From assembly GCA_045644465.1 (NCBI GenBank), contig JAZRGV010000068.1, positions 1 to 35,658 on the forward strand: a stretch of 35,658 bases of DNA, given 5' to 3'. The notes beneath the pieces were generated by a model that saw only the letters and a list, made by a program, of their open reading frames with translations, did not search any database and had not been told where the DNA came from. Position numbers and translations under genes: made by a program. Below are positions 16,168-24,336 of the stretch, one piece after another; position 1 is the stretch's first letter; every line of letters starts with the position of its first letter. The stretch comes from HGM04593 sp045644465 (GTDB taxonomy: Bacteria > Bacteroidota > Bacteroidia > Bacteroidales > Bacteroidaceae).

Positions 16168-17505
16168 TCAGTCGAATGGCACCTCGGGAATATCGTATTT
16201 GCCCAAAAAGTCTGGTCGTCTGTCATTGGCGGCTTTAATCTTCTTGTAGCACTCTATAAGTCTTTCTTCTCCACCTACAGTCTCGTCCCAGGTATAACCG
16301 TTGTCTTTGATTGCAAATGGCAATATTGATGCGGCAACAAAATTATCAACTCCGTCAACATCTATCATGGTGTACAGCATGAACTGGTATTTATCGTCGT
16401 TATATTCACCAAAATATTTTTTGACAATCTCTGCTGTTCCCAAATTGTCGGGGTCTTCCCACCAATATGGAATTCTCAAATAAACACCCTTGTTTGTATA
16501 GTTGACATTTTTTACCACCTTAATCCACATAAGGTCTTTATACTGGCTAATGGTATAACCAAGTTTAGGATATGTATAATACTCGTTCAGCATTGTCAAG
16601 ACATCTTCCTTGTGGAATGTCTCTTTTCTCTCTTCCATCTCCTCGGTTGCATTCTCGTATGCAGCAATAATATCTGCTGTGTTTGCCGCATTGATAAGAT
16701 GTGTGAATCGGCAGAATTTATCAGAGTTATACAAGCCAAGATAATCCTTATAATAATCCCAGAAATAGGGCTTGTTATAGTTGGCATATTCATCGGCCTT
16801 TAGTATGGGGATGTTCACGATTATAGGCTCTGTCGGCTCTTCTGCAAGCAAAGAGTTTACAGCATACTCGTTCATATCAACGATATCATCGTATTTGTGC
16901 TGGCCGATTTCGGCGTTATAAAGGGCATTGTAGTAATAGTCGTCCTGCATAAGGTTTGCAAGGAAAGCGTGCTTTTCTCTATCCCAACCGCCAAGAATTG
17001 TTTGAACCTGTCCCGACCATACACTTGGCTTTTCGTGAACCTCCTTAACATATATCGTAAATTCGTCTTTACCTGCGATGCCTGTGCCCAAATCGCCTTC
17101 GCCATCAAGATATATGCACACTGCAAAGACAGAGTCTTCCACTTCGGGGCGTTTTACAACAATTTCAACATCCTTTTGATACTCTTTTTTGCCAAATGTT
17201 ATATCAGGTATCACGATGTCTGCGAGTGCATACCCTTCAACCTCTTTTTTCTTAATGGATAGAGAACGTGTCTCGTCAGAAAGGTATCCAAGTAATTTTA
17301 CATTAAGTATTACAGATATTGTTTGTGGATTGCCTATAACGTATTCTCCGAAATTAAGTGTTTTCTCAAAATCGGCAGAATATTGGTAATCGAAATAGGC
17401 ACCATTGCCCTCCTCATCAAAAAAATCAGGTTCTATTTTTTCGCACGCGGTAAAGACAAGTACCATGCTAAGCAACCAAATAATATATCGATTATTTATT
17501 TTCAT
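16168..17505 (-). CDS. DUF4843 family lipoprotein (445 aa)
   Basis: Lipoprotein with lipobox FTAC (cysteine 21 from the start used here). The N-terminal half (about 25-160) has features of DUF4843: an acidic, Phe/Tyr-rich opening (DEEGNGAYFDYQYS), a VIGNPQTISVILNVKLLG-like strand pair and CIYLDGEGDLG before an EFTIYVKE strand. The C-terminal half (about 160-445) is rich in Tyr, Trp, Asp and Glu and belongs to no domain I recognise. DUF4843 proteins typically accompany SusCD pairs and PKD-like lipoproteins, so a surface accessory role is likely. An alternative ATG at 17526, 2 nt after the susD stop, would add seven residues; the shorter form has the better lipoprotein signal. Function and ligand are unknown. 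Confidence 0.8.
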   Translation of the reverse strand: MKINNRYIIWLLSMVLVFTACEKIEPDFFDEEGNGAYFDYQYSADFEKTLNFGEYVIGNPQTISVILNVKLLGYLSDETRSLSIKKKEVEGYALADIVIPDITFGKKEYQKDVEIVVKRPEVEDSVFAVCIYLDGEGDLGTGIAGKDEFTIYVKEVHEKPSVWSGQVQTILGGWDREKHAFLANLMQDDYYYNALYNAEIGQHKYDDIVDMNEYAVNSLLAEEPTEPIIVNIPILKADEYANYNKPYFWDYYKDYLGLYNSDKFCRFTHLINAANTADIIAAYENATEEMEERKETFHKEDVLTMLNEYYTYPKLGYTISQYKDLMWIKVVKNVNYTNKGVYLRIPYWWEDPDNLGTAEIVKKYFGEYNDDKYQFMLYTMIDVDGVDNFVAASILPFAIKDNGYTWDETVGGEERLIECYKKIKAANDRRPDFLGKYDIPEVPFD

Positions 17506-17528
17506 ATTTTTTGTCTTTGTGTACATTA

Positions 17529-18968
17529 TTAAACTTCAGGGGTTAATTCTTCGCTACTCTCTTCGCTCCAACCATATTCTTTTTCATTGTCAGGTAATGG
17601 GAATATGAAATTTTCTTCTACAAGAGTAACCTCTGTATTATAGTCTAAAGGACCTGTCAATCCATGCGACTTCAGGAACCAGAAATATTGGCCTTCTGCA
17701 TAAAACTCTTTGCGATACTCTCTGTTTAAGGCCGATATAATAGCTTCTTTGCTTTCGCAAGTCTCGTTTTTGGTAATAGATATGCCTCTCTTGTTGCGCA
17801 CTTTATTTATATATAATGCAGCTTCTTCTCCTTCAAGAGTCTCACAAGCAATGTAATACATTTCGGGTAAACGTATCAATGGAATGACTTCGTTGTCGTT
17901 CTCGATATATTTCTTTGTTACACGCATCTGCTTGTCGTCGTCCTTAATGAATGCAGTACTTTTTGCGCGCATATCGTCACTCTCGTTACCTGTCGTTTCG
18001 AACATAAAGTTCATTGTAGTGAGTTTTATGTAGTATTTTATATTTATCTTGTCACCACCGGCAAAGTAATCGGACATATAGTCGCTCATCTCGTGCATAT
18101 TGAGACCGCATATAACCTCGTCGAAGAGTATTGGATCTTCATTGTTATCACTGATAAGACTTAGTCCGCAATTATCAATTACATCAAGTGCACATTTTCT
18201 TGCCTTTTCTTTCTCTCCTGCATAGTTATATACACGTGCAAGTGTTGCATTGACTGCGTGATAGTTGAAACGGAAACGTCTGCTTCGGTTGCTATTCAAA
18301 GAGCTCTCTTTTTCATAACTGAGGTATTTTTTCGCATCTTCAAGGTCTTCTATAATATGCTGTACAACCTTTTTTGCCTCTAACAATGGTTGTTTGGAAT
18401 TATCGGCAACGGTACGGTATGGAATACACTTCATTGATTGTGCTTCGGTGTTCTCTGCATAGTTCATAGGACCCCATCCGCGCAATAGATCGAAATGTAG
18501 ATATGCACGTATGGCAAGAGCCTCGCCACGAATCATGTTGCGTGTCTCTTCGTTTGTGATAACCACTTCGCCATTCAAATCAAGCCATCTGAGCAGGTTG
18601 TTGGCGTTGGCAATAATATGATATTGTCCTAACCATATGCTGGCAAGAGTGCCCTTTGTGTTGAATGCACCCGATGTCTCCCTGTCATACACATAAACAC
18701 TCTTTGGGTCGGTTGTGCCGTCAGGCAGTTTGTCATACATTTGTGCAAGTTGCTCTATTATTCCAAAACTAAGGTTCTTGCCATATGTACTCTCATTTGT
18801 CATGGTAATATACAGTCCGGCAAGAGAACTCATAAAGCCATTCTCTGTCTCAAATAGTTCTTCAGCAGGAACGTCAGTTTTGGGAACGGCATCAAGCCAG
18901 TCGGAGCATGATGTCAACGAAGGTGCTGTTAACAGTATCGATATTAAAATATATAGAATCTTTTTCAT
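17529..18968 (-). CDS. SusD/RagB-family nutrient-binding lipoprotein (479 aa)
   Basis: Surface lipoprotein expected to act as the lid on the SusC channel and deliver ligand to it. The lipobox LTSC puts the lipidated cysteine at residue 21, followed by the family start SDWLDAVPKTDVPAEELFET. TPR-like helical segments follow, with SusD hallmarks: GEALAIRAYLHFDLLRGWGP (about 148-167), ATLARVYNYAGEKEKA, PLIRLPEMYYIACE and YINKVRNKRG. The length is slightly below common SusD proteins. It starts 27 bp after the susC stop. No carbohydrate enzyme is encoded nearby, so the ligand may be a peptide, glycan or other compound, as with RagB-type systems. Confidence 0.95.
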   Translation of the reverse strand: MKKILYILISILLTAPSLTSCSDWLDAVPKTDVPAEELFETENGFMSSLAGLYITMTNESTYGKNLSFGIIEQLAQMYDKLPDGTTDPKSVYVYDRETSGAFNTKGTLASIWLGQYHIIANANNLLRWLDLNGEVVITNEETRNMIRGEALAIRAYLHFDLLRGWGPMNYAENTEAQSMKCIPYRTVADNSKQPLLEAKKVVQHIIEDLEDAKKYLSYEKESSLNSNRSRRFRFNYHAVNATLARVYNYAGEKEKARKCALDVIDNCGLSLISDNNEDPILFDEVICGLNMHEMSDYMSDYFAGGDKINIKYYIKLTTMNFMFETTGNESDDMRAKSTAFIKDDDKQMRVTKKYIENDNEVIPLIRLPEMYYIACETLEGEEAALYINKVRNKRGISITKNETCESKEAIISALNREYRKEFYAEGQYFWFLKSHGLTGPLDYNTEVTLVEENFIFPLPDNEKEYGWSEESSEELTPEV

Positions 18969-18995
18969 ATTGAATAGTCTTTAGCTGGTAAACGA

Positions 18996-21900
18996 TTATT
19001 TGAAAATCAAAGACAATGATAGTGTGTATGAACGTGCAAACGGATAGTCAAGGCCTCGCTCCATTCTGATGCGAGAAATGCGGGCTATATCGTTTGTTGT
19101 AAAGTTCAATGCCATAACATCAATATTGGCAAAGCGCAAGAAACGGAATTTATCGCCTCTCAATCTGTAACCAACATTAATTGTGGCAAATCTTATCTCG
19201 TTGTCATTCATGATGAAACGTGTACTTGATGGAGTACCGGCACCGGTTGGGCTAAATCCAACGTAGCTTGTAACATCGCCGGGCTCTTCCCAACGACCTT
19301 GTCCTGCACGGCGGTCGAGGTTATATGCCACATTCTGGTTCTCAATCTTGTCAACCAAAGTCTGGTTATATACAATGCCACCATATTTATATGTAAAACC
19401 AAGTGAGCATGACAAATCCTTCCAGTTTATGCTTGAAGAAAGAGTACCGCTTATCTTGGGGTTTGTATCACCCACGGGAACCTTATCGTTTGCATCCCAT
19501 GTGAAAGTCTTTGTACCATCACGTTTCAAATAAACTTCTTTACCTGTAACAGGGTCAACACCTAACGACTGTACTACATAAAGTGTTGTCGTAGATTGTC
19601 CTTCGCGATATTGTGGCAGAGGAGCTGAAGCAGAACTCATCTGTGCTTCGTTCACCTTCTTTAAGTATTCCGACAACTTGCGTATCTTGTTCTTGTTATG
19701 ATTGGCATTTGCATTGATTGTCCAGAAGAACTCCTTGCGAAGGTTCTGTATGGCAATAATGTTTACCGAAGCATCGAAACCTCTGTTCTGCAACTCACCT
19801 GCATTCATCACCATTGAAGAATAACCTGTTGATGGTGCAAGGTCGTAGCTTGTCAGCAACTCCTTTGTTATATTGTTGTAGTAGTTGACACTGACATTGA
19901 TACGGTTTTTCCATAATCCGAAGTCAACAGAGAAACTGGTGTTGTGTGTTTTAGCCCAACCAAGGTTTACATTGTTTAAGCCTAAAAGCATTGCTCCAAG
20001 AACCGGGAATGACTGGTATGGACGCATAGTCTCGGAATAGCTATAGTATTCTATGGCGTCGGAGGGGCTGAAGTTTTGCTCTCCTGTAATACCATAACTT
20101 CCACGGAATACAAGGTTTGAAACATATCCCGAAAGCCATTTCTCATTATGGGCATTCCAACGTCCACCAACTGACCAGAATGGAACAAGATTGTGGTCGG
20201 CATAACGCGATGAGGCTTCGCCACTGATATTGAAATCTAAAGAGTAACGATTGTCATAGCTGTACGACAACTGTCCAATCAATCCAATTGAACGTGATAT
20301 ATTCTCGGTACCGATGTTGCTCATGTTTGTTTCCATCTTGTTACCGAAGATGAATTCATCCATATGAGGGTCGGGGTAACCTGTTGCCGAGAGATTGACA
20401 TAGTCGTTGCGGTCCTCGTTGACAGTCCAGTTTCCGAAGGCACTCAACAAATGTTTTCCAAGAACCAGGTTGTAGTTGATACCGAAATTGCTCGACCATG
20501 ATGACATATTTCCGGAACTCTTGAAATAACTACCTCTACGTGTCAAGTCATCTTCAAGTTCGAAACTAGTGTGGTCTGCCGGAGTGAATTTGTCTGTTCC
20601 GGCCATGCCTCTTGTATATGCCAACTGCTCTGTAATACGCAAGTTATCCAAAATCATATACTCCATGCTCAAGTTTGTAGCAATGGTAAGACTGTTTGTG
20701 ATGTCCTTGATACCTATAGTGGCATCATACAACGGGTTTGTGATAACTCTGTTCTGTCCGCTTACTACGTTGTTATCAAGAATTTTCTTTTGTTTTCCAT
20801 TATTATCAGTAGGTATATAGTACTGATTCAGTCTTGTGTATTGCGAGAAAGAACCATATGGCGAATTTTTGCTGTCCGACTCTGCGAGGCTTATGTTGGC
20901 GCGCATCGTAAACTTATTCTTTAGGTATGTCATATTAAAGTTCACACCTTTGTTCTGGTTCTCAGACTCTTTCATAACACCCGGTTGCATTGCAAGATTA
21001 AGGTCGAGACTATAACGGAATACGTCAGTACCTCCGGCAACACTTGCTGAATGACGGTGCTGGATGGCTGTGCGCAATGGTTTTGATAGCCAATAGGTAT
21101 CTACACCACCTAATACATAACGCATGTACTTATTATATAGGTTCATATCGCTAGCATTGTTGGGGTCGTATAGTCCTGCTCTCCATTCAGTGTCGAGTTT
21201 TTCGGCAGCTGTCATCATGTTGTAGTCTGTGAGGTCGGGTGTCTGAACGGTCATTGTACCATTGTACGAAACAGACAATGCACCGTCGGGAGCAACCTTT
21301 GTTTCAACAACCACAACACCGTTGGCAGCACGTGAACCATAAACAGATGTCGCTGCGGCATCCTTAAGAATTGTTATATTCTCGACACGCTCGGGGTCAA
21401 GATCAAGAATGCGGCTCATAGGTACGGTAAAGCCGTCAAGCACGAACAACGGTGTGTTTGGACGGCTCGATACGTTGTCGAGCATAAGGTCCATGCTGTT
21501 CATCGATTTTGAACCCAATGACTGGTCACCACGAATCTGGAACTTTGGTTCAGCATTGGGGTCGGAGCCGGCACTGTTATCTTCGATAATTTTGAAACTT
21601 GGGTCGAAGAATTGCAAGCTCTTGAGAATGTTTGTAGGGTTCATTTTACGGAGTTCTTCACCCTTAACCTCTACGAAGTTACCTGTAAAACTGTTTTTAC
21701 TACGGCGACTAATACCGGTGATGACAACCTCGTCAAATTCGATACTCGGTTTAAGTTCAACCACAAGGTTGTTTTCCTGTTTCAATATCTGCTTTGAGAC
21801 TGTCTCATAACCTACATACGAAATTGTAATTGACTCTTTCTTGTTCAGACGAAGGCTGAATTTACCGTCAAGGTCAGTAACGCAACCTCTTGAGCCTTTT

Positions 21901-22355
21901 CCTGAACCATCGGTAATAAGAACTGTAGCACCAATAAGGGGCTCTTGTGTATCGCGGTCAAGAATCTGTCCGGAAACACTAAGTTCCACACTGCTATGTT
22001 CCTGTTGCTCATCAGGCTCTACGATAATCTGGTTGTCACCTTCGTAACGTATTTTTATGTTCTGGTCACCGATAAGGTCGTCAAGGACTTTGTCAAGAGG
22101 CTTGTTCTTGACAGCAATGCTTGTAGCTTTATTTATATTCCATAAAGAAACTCCTTGCAAAGTGATTTTTGCTCCGGCTGCTTCTGCTGCTTTTTCAAGC
22201 ACTTTGCCTAAAGGCTGGTTACTTACGCGCAAAGTAATCTCTTTTTCTTTCCAATTGGATGCTTCTTGTGCCTGCAAAGCAGTACTGCTACAAAATACAA
22301 ATAAGGCAATTGTTACCTTGCAGAAAAACCTTAAATATGAATTAGCTTTTCTCAT
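18996..22355 (-). CDS. SusC/RagA-family TonB-dependent outer-membrane receptor with STN domain (1119 aa)
   Basis: TonB-linked outer-membrane importer. In order: signal peptide (1-30), STN domain (about 38-113), carboxypeptidase-D-like regulatory domain (about 126-205, VSGQILDRDTQEPLIGATV), a DEVVITG TonB-box-like segment (208-214), plug (about 220-350, with VENITILKDAAATSVYGSRA) and a barrel to the C-terminus (LSLSLIFK). The STN domain usually signals transcriptional control through a FecR anti-sigma factor and an ECF sigma factor, but neither gene is in this window. It is second in the operon, 24 bp after the head gene and 27 bp before susD. With SusD it should form the ligand-import complex; the substrate cannot be read from sequence. 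Confidence 0.96.
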   Translation of the reverse strand: MRKANSYLRFFCKVTIALFVFCSSTALQAQEASNWKEKEITLRVSNQPLGKVLEKAAEAAGAKITLQGVSLWNINKATSIAVKNKPLDKVLDDLIGDQNIKIRYEGDNQIIVEPDEQQEHSSVELSVSGQILDRDTQEPLIGATVLITDGSGKGSRGCVTDLDGKFSLRLNKKESITISYVGYETVSKQILKQENNLVVELKPSIEFDEVVITGISRRSKNSFTGNFVEVKGEELRKMNPTNILKSLQFFDPSFKIIEDNSAGSDPNAEPKFQIRGDQSLGSKSMNSMDLMLDNVSSRPNTPLFVLDGFTVPMSRILDLDPERVENITILKDAAATSVYGSRAANGVVVVETKVAPDGALSVSYNGTMTVQTPDLTDYNMMTAAEKLDTEWRAGLYDPNNASDMNLYNKYMRYVLGGVDTYWLSKPLRTAIQHRHSASVAGGTDVFRYSLDLNLAMQPGVMKESENQNKGVNFNMTYLKNKFTMRANISLAESDSKNSPYGSFSQYTRLNQYYIPTDNNGKQKKILDNNVVSGQNRVITNPLYDATIGIKDITNSLTIATNLSMEYMILDNLRITEQLAYTRGMAGTDKFTPADHTSFELEDDLTRRGSYFKSSGNMSSWSSNFGINYNLVLGKHLLSAFGNWTVNEDRNDYVNLSATGYPDPHMDEFIFGNKMETNMSNIGTENISRSIGLIGQLSYSYDNRYSLDFNISGEASSRYADHNLVPFWSVGGRWNAHNEKWLSGYVSNLVFRGSYGITGEQNFSPSDAIEYYSYSETMRPYQSFPVLGAMLLGLNNVNLGWAKTHNTSFSVDFGLWKNRINVSVNYYNNITKELLTSYDLAPSTGYSSMVMNAGELQNRGFDASVNIIAIQNLRKEFFWTINANANHNKNKIRKLSEYLKKVNEAQMSSASAPLPQYREGQSTTTLYVVQSLGVDPVTGKEVYLKRDGTKTFTWDANDKVPVGDTNPKISGTLSSSINWKDLSCSLGFTYKYGGIVYNQTLVDKIENQNVAYNLDRRAGQGRWEEPGDVTSYVGFSPTGAGTPSSTRFIMNDNEIRFATINVGYRLRGDKFRFLRFANIDVMALNFTTNDIARISRIRMERGLDYPFARSYTLSLSLIFK

Positions 22356-22379
22356 AAGCGTTGTTTGTCTTAGTGTGTG

Positions 22380-23348
22380 TTATTGCAAAAGTAAATCAAG
22401 GATGCTTTTGTAATAGTTGTCCTTGTTATATTTCTCGATATAGTCCTTGTATAGGACATCTGCTCTCTCTATATCCTGGCCATTTCTTATGAAATTACAT
22501 AGTAAGGTATATAGTAGAAAATCTCTTTGTTTGCCGTCGTAGAAGCATGCAAGTTCGTTATACATATCTTCCAAACTGTTAGGAGTGGTGTATTTTTCTC
22601 CTTTTTCTGTCGCAGCCTTTTCTTTTACATAGAAACTGTAGCGCATAAGTAGGCTTGCATATTCAGGGCAATTCATTGCTTCGGAGTCCTCTCTTGTAAC
22701 GTATCCGTCCATAATACTCCAATAGTCGCCAATCTCCTGTTGGTCTATGGCAACACCGCGTACGCTTTGGTACATTACAGGATATTCAATGAATGAAAGA
22801 TATACATCATAGTCGGTCAATGCCATGACATAATTCTTGGCTTCCTGGCTTGCAGAACTTCTATCGATGAGGGCTTTTACCTTCTCCATCAGTACGCGTG
22901 AATCGTCTATTCTGCTTTTGGGTTTGATGTCAAGAGCTGCACATCCTAATAGTTGGTTTTTGTAGCGCATTGAGCGTTTGATGTTGTTCAAGTTTTCCAA
23001 CAAACGGTTGTTGTTGACAGCACGCTCGGTGCCGCTATATTCTATAGCAATATTTTTACCATCGTAATTGATGTTTACGTGAAGACTGTCGCCAGGTTGA
23101 AGTATTACATTGGTGCGTCCGTTTATCGAAATACACACTAGCCTGTCTGTTTCAAAGTTATAGATGTGTTCTTCGCCCGGATTTGTGTAGAACTCCTGTG
23201 CTATGAGTGGAGTTTGAATACAGTCAAAATATACCATATCTCGTTGATATCCATATATTTCGGCACTAAGTGTTGTTCTCTGTTGTGCATTTATAGCATT
23301 TGCAACGAATAGAATTGCTATAATAGCTGATAGCAGGCCTTTTTTCAT
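22380..23348 (-). CDS. Exported protein resembling the N-terminal half of TlpA-like proteins, no thioredoxin domain (322 aa)
   Basis: A signal peptide (1-21, ending NAINAQ) is followed by a beta-rich segment (about 25-115) with YGYQRDMVYFDCIQTPL and VILQPGDSLHVNINYDGKN, like the DUF4369-type N-terminal domain of Bacteroidetes TlpA-like proteins. A helical region (about 120-322) follows. The protein stops where such proteins usually enter the thioredoxin domain, and only 24 bp separate the stop from susC, so no domain is hidden in another frame. Cysteines occur but not as CxxC. ATG at 23348 is chosen because the signal peptide begins there; a frame extension to 23438 adds 30 residues covering the likely promoter. 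It heads the SusCD operon. The function is unknown. Confidence 0.72.
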   Translation of the reverse strand: MKKGLLSAIIAILFVANAINAQQRTTLSAEIYGYQRDMVYFDCIQTPLIAQEFYTNPGEEHIYNFETDRLVCISINGRTNVILQPGDSLHVNINYDGKNIAIEYSGTERAVNNNRLLENLNNIKRSMRYKNQLLGCAALDIKPKSRIDDSRVLMEKVKALIDRSSASQEAKNYVMALTDYDVYLSFIEYPVMYQSVRGVAIDQQEIGDYWSIMDGYVTREDSEAMNCPEYASLLMRYSFYVKEKAATEKGEKYTTPNSLEDMYNELACFYDGKQRDFLLYTLLCNFIRNGQDIERADVLYKDYIEKYNKDNYYKSILDLLLQ

Positions 23349-23376
23349 AGTTGTAATTTTTTTATGTAAATATGCC

Positions 23377-23408
23377 TTAATTGAGGCAAAAATTGCTTTA
23401 ATTGTGGC
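23377..23408. repeat. Pair of 11-bp direct repeats upstream of the SusCD operon
   Basis: TTAATTGAGGC (23377-23387) and TTAATTGTGGC (23398-23408) match at 10 of 11 positions and start exactly 21 bp apart, two helical turns. The second overlaps the candidate -7 region of the leftward promoter. This is compatible with a dimeric regulator site, but no regulator gene is nearby and chance repetition in AT-rich DNA is possible. Confidence 0.4.
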
Positions 23409-23439
23409 GAAGATATTATATTTTACAGATAAAATCAAA
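23408..23439 (-). promoter_or_regulatory. Candidate promoter of the SusCD/TlpA operon
   Basis: On the minus strand TTTG (23436-23439) and TATCTTCG (23408-23415) are separated by 20 nt. The -33 match is exact and the -7 box has one mismatch to TAnnTTTG. The implied start of transcription leaves a leader of roughly 55 nt before ATG 23348. Confidence 0.45.
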
Positions 23440-23545
23440 TAGGAATCAAATAATAAGCATTAAATAAATGTTAATTAGTGTTCGAAGTAAATGTGATGAA
23501 CTAAGTTTATGGTTGTGTTGAGTTAAATTTTGTTATAGTAAATAG

Positions 23546-23576
23546 TTGTAACGTTTATATAACGTGTGTATCTTTG
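23546..23576 (+). promoter_or_regulatory. Promoter of the DUF5020/NCS2 gene pair
   Basis: TTG (23546-23548) and TATCTTTG (23569-23576), with a 20-nt spacer, fit the Bacteroidetes -33/-7 pattern; the -7 match is exact. The box ends 36 nt before ATG 23613. Together with the leftward promoter it makes the 264-bp intergenic region a divergent control region. Confidence 0.6.
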
Positions 23577-23612
23577 CGTGGTTTTCTTAATAAATCTAGT
23601 ACTGTGAAAACG

Positions 23613-24293
23613 ATGAAACATAATGCGATTTTGGCTATATTGGTGTTGATGCTAATCTCGGCCAAGGCTGTTGGACAAAATATTCAATTGCATTACGATT
23701 TTACACGAAAATGTGCAACATCAACTATTGAAATGTTCCGTCCCGACAAGGTTGGTAGTACATTCTTTTTTGTTGACATGGATTTTAATCCAAGGGTAAA
23801 AAGTGTATATGGCGAAATAGCCCGTGAGTTCTGCTTTTGGCAAGACAGCAAATTGAATTGGCTGTCGTTGCATATCGAGTATAACGGTGGTATGGATGGT
23901 GGCTTCTCGTTTAACAATAATTGGCTGGGTGGCTTTACATATTCAGGACATTCAGATGATTGGAGCAAGACATGGTCATTTTCTGCAATGTATAAGGCTA
24001 TACCCGGTAATACGCACGTCCATAATTTCCAGTTGACAGGTGTTTGGAATCTCGACTTTTTTGATCATTGGTTGTCGTTCGATGGCGCCGCCGATTTCTG
24101 GAGAGAGGTAACTGGTGTCACCAAATATTCTTTTGCCACAGAACCACAGTTATGGGTTAATCTAAATAAGGTAAAAGGTATGGAAGATGTTGATTTGAGT
24201 ATTGGCACCGAGATTGAATTGTCTGTTAACTTTGCCGGAGCCAAAGGTTTCAATGCGATGCCTACCATTGGTGTAAAATATACTTTTAAGTAA
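23613..24293 (+). CDS. DUF5020 family outer-membrane protein, Tsx-like (226 aa)
   Basis: A signal peptide (1-22, ending AVGQ) is followed by a barrel-like protein with NIQLHYDFTRKC, VGSTFFFVDMDF, an aromatic/Gly-rich middle (WLSLHIEYNGGM, NNWLGGFTY) and a C-terminal strand ending TIGVKYTFK. These features fit DUF5020, whose members resemble the nucleoside channel Tsx. ATG at 23613 is chosen because the upstream in-frame ATG (23574) lies inside the promoter -7 element and would bury the signal peptide. It is followed after 43 bp by an NCS2 purine permease gene in the same direction, which supports a role in outer-membrane passage of nucleosides or bases. That role is inferred from fold resemblance plus context. 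Confidence 0.78.
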   Translation: MKHNAILAILVLMLISAKAVGQNIQLHYDFTRKCATSTIEMFRPDKVGSTFFFVDMDFNPRVKSVYGEIAREFCFWQDSKLNWLSLHIEYNGGMDGGFSFNNNWLGGFTYSGHSDDWSKTWSFSAMYKAIPGNTHVHNFQLTGVWNLDFFDHWLSFDGAADFWREVTGVTKYSFATEPQLWVNLNKVKGMEDVDLSIGTEIELSVNFAGAKGFNAMPTIGVKYTFK

Positions 24294-24336
24294 AAGCTGT
24301 TAGTAATAATATTTTTAAAACGTCTAAACCGATACA

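Noticed and set aside
22356..22379. Frameshifted remnant of a thioredoxin domain after the operon head gene
   Set aside because: Only 24 bp separate its stop from the susC start, too short to hold any domain remnant.
19208..22413. Plus-strand open frames opposite susC
   Set aside because: They are short, lack initiation context and are antisense shadows of a clearly coding, motif-rich gene.
10905..23348. Classical polysaccharide utilization locus
   Set aside because: SusC and SusD are present, but no glycoside hydrolase, polysaccharide lyase, esterase, sulfatase or hybrid regulator accompanies them, so a glycan substrate cannot be assumed.
23438..23438. Upstream in-frame ATG as start of the operon head gene
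   Set aside because: It would add 30 residues before an obvious signal peptide and places coding sequence over the candidate promoter.
23574..23574. Upstream in-frame start for the DUF5020 gene
   Set aside because: It lies within the -7 promoter element and would bury the signal peptide.
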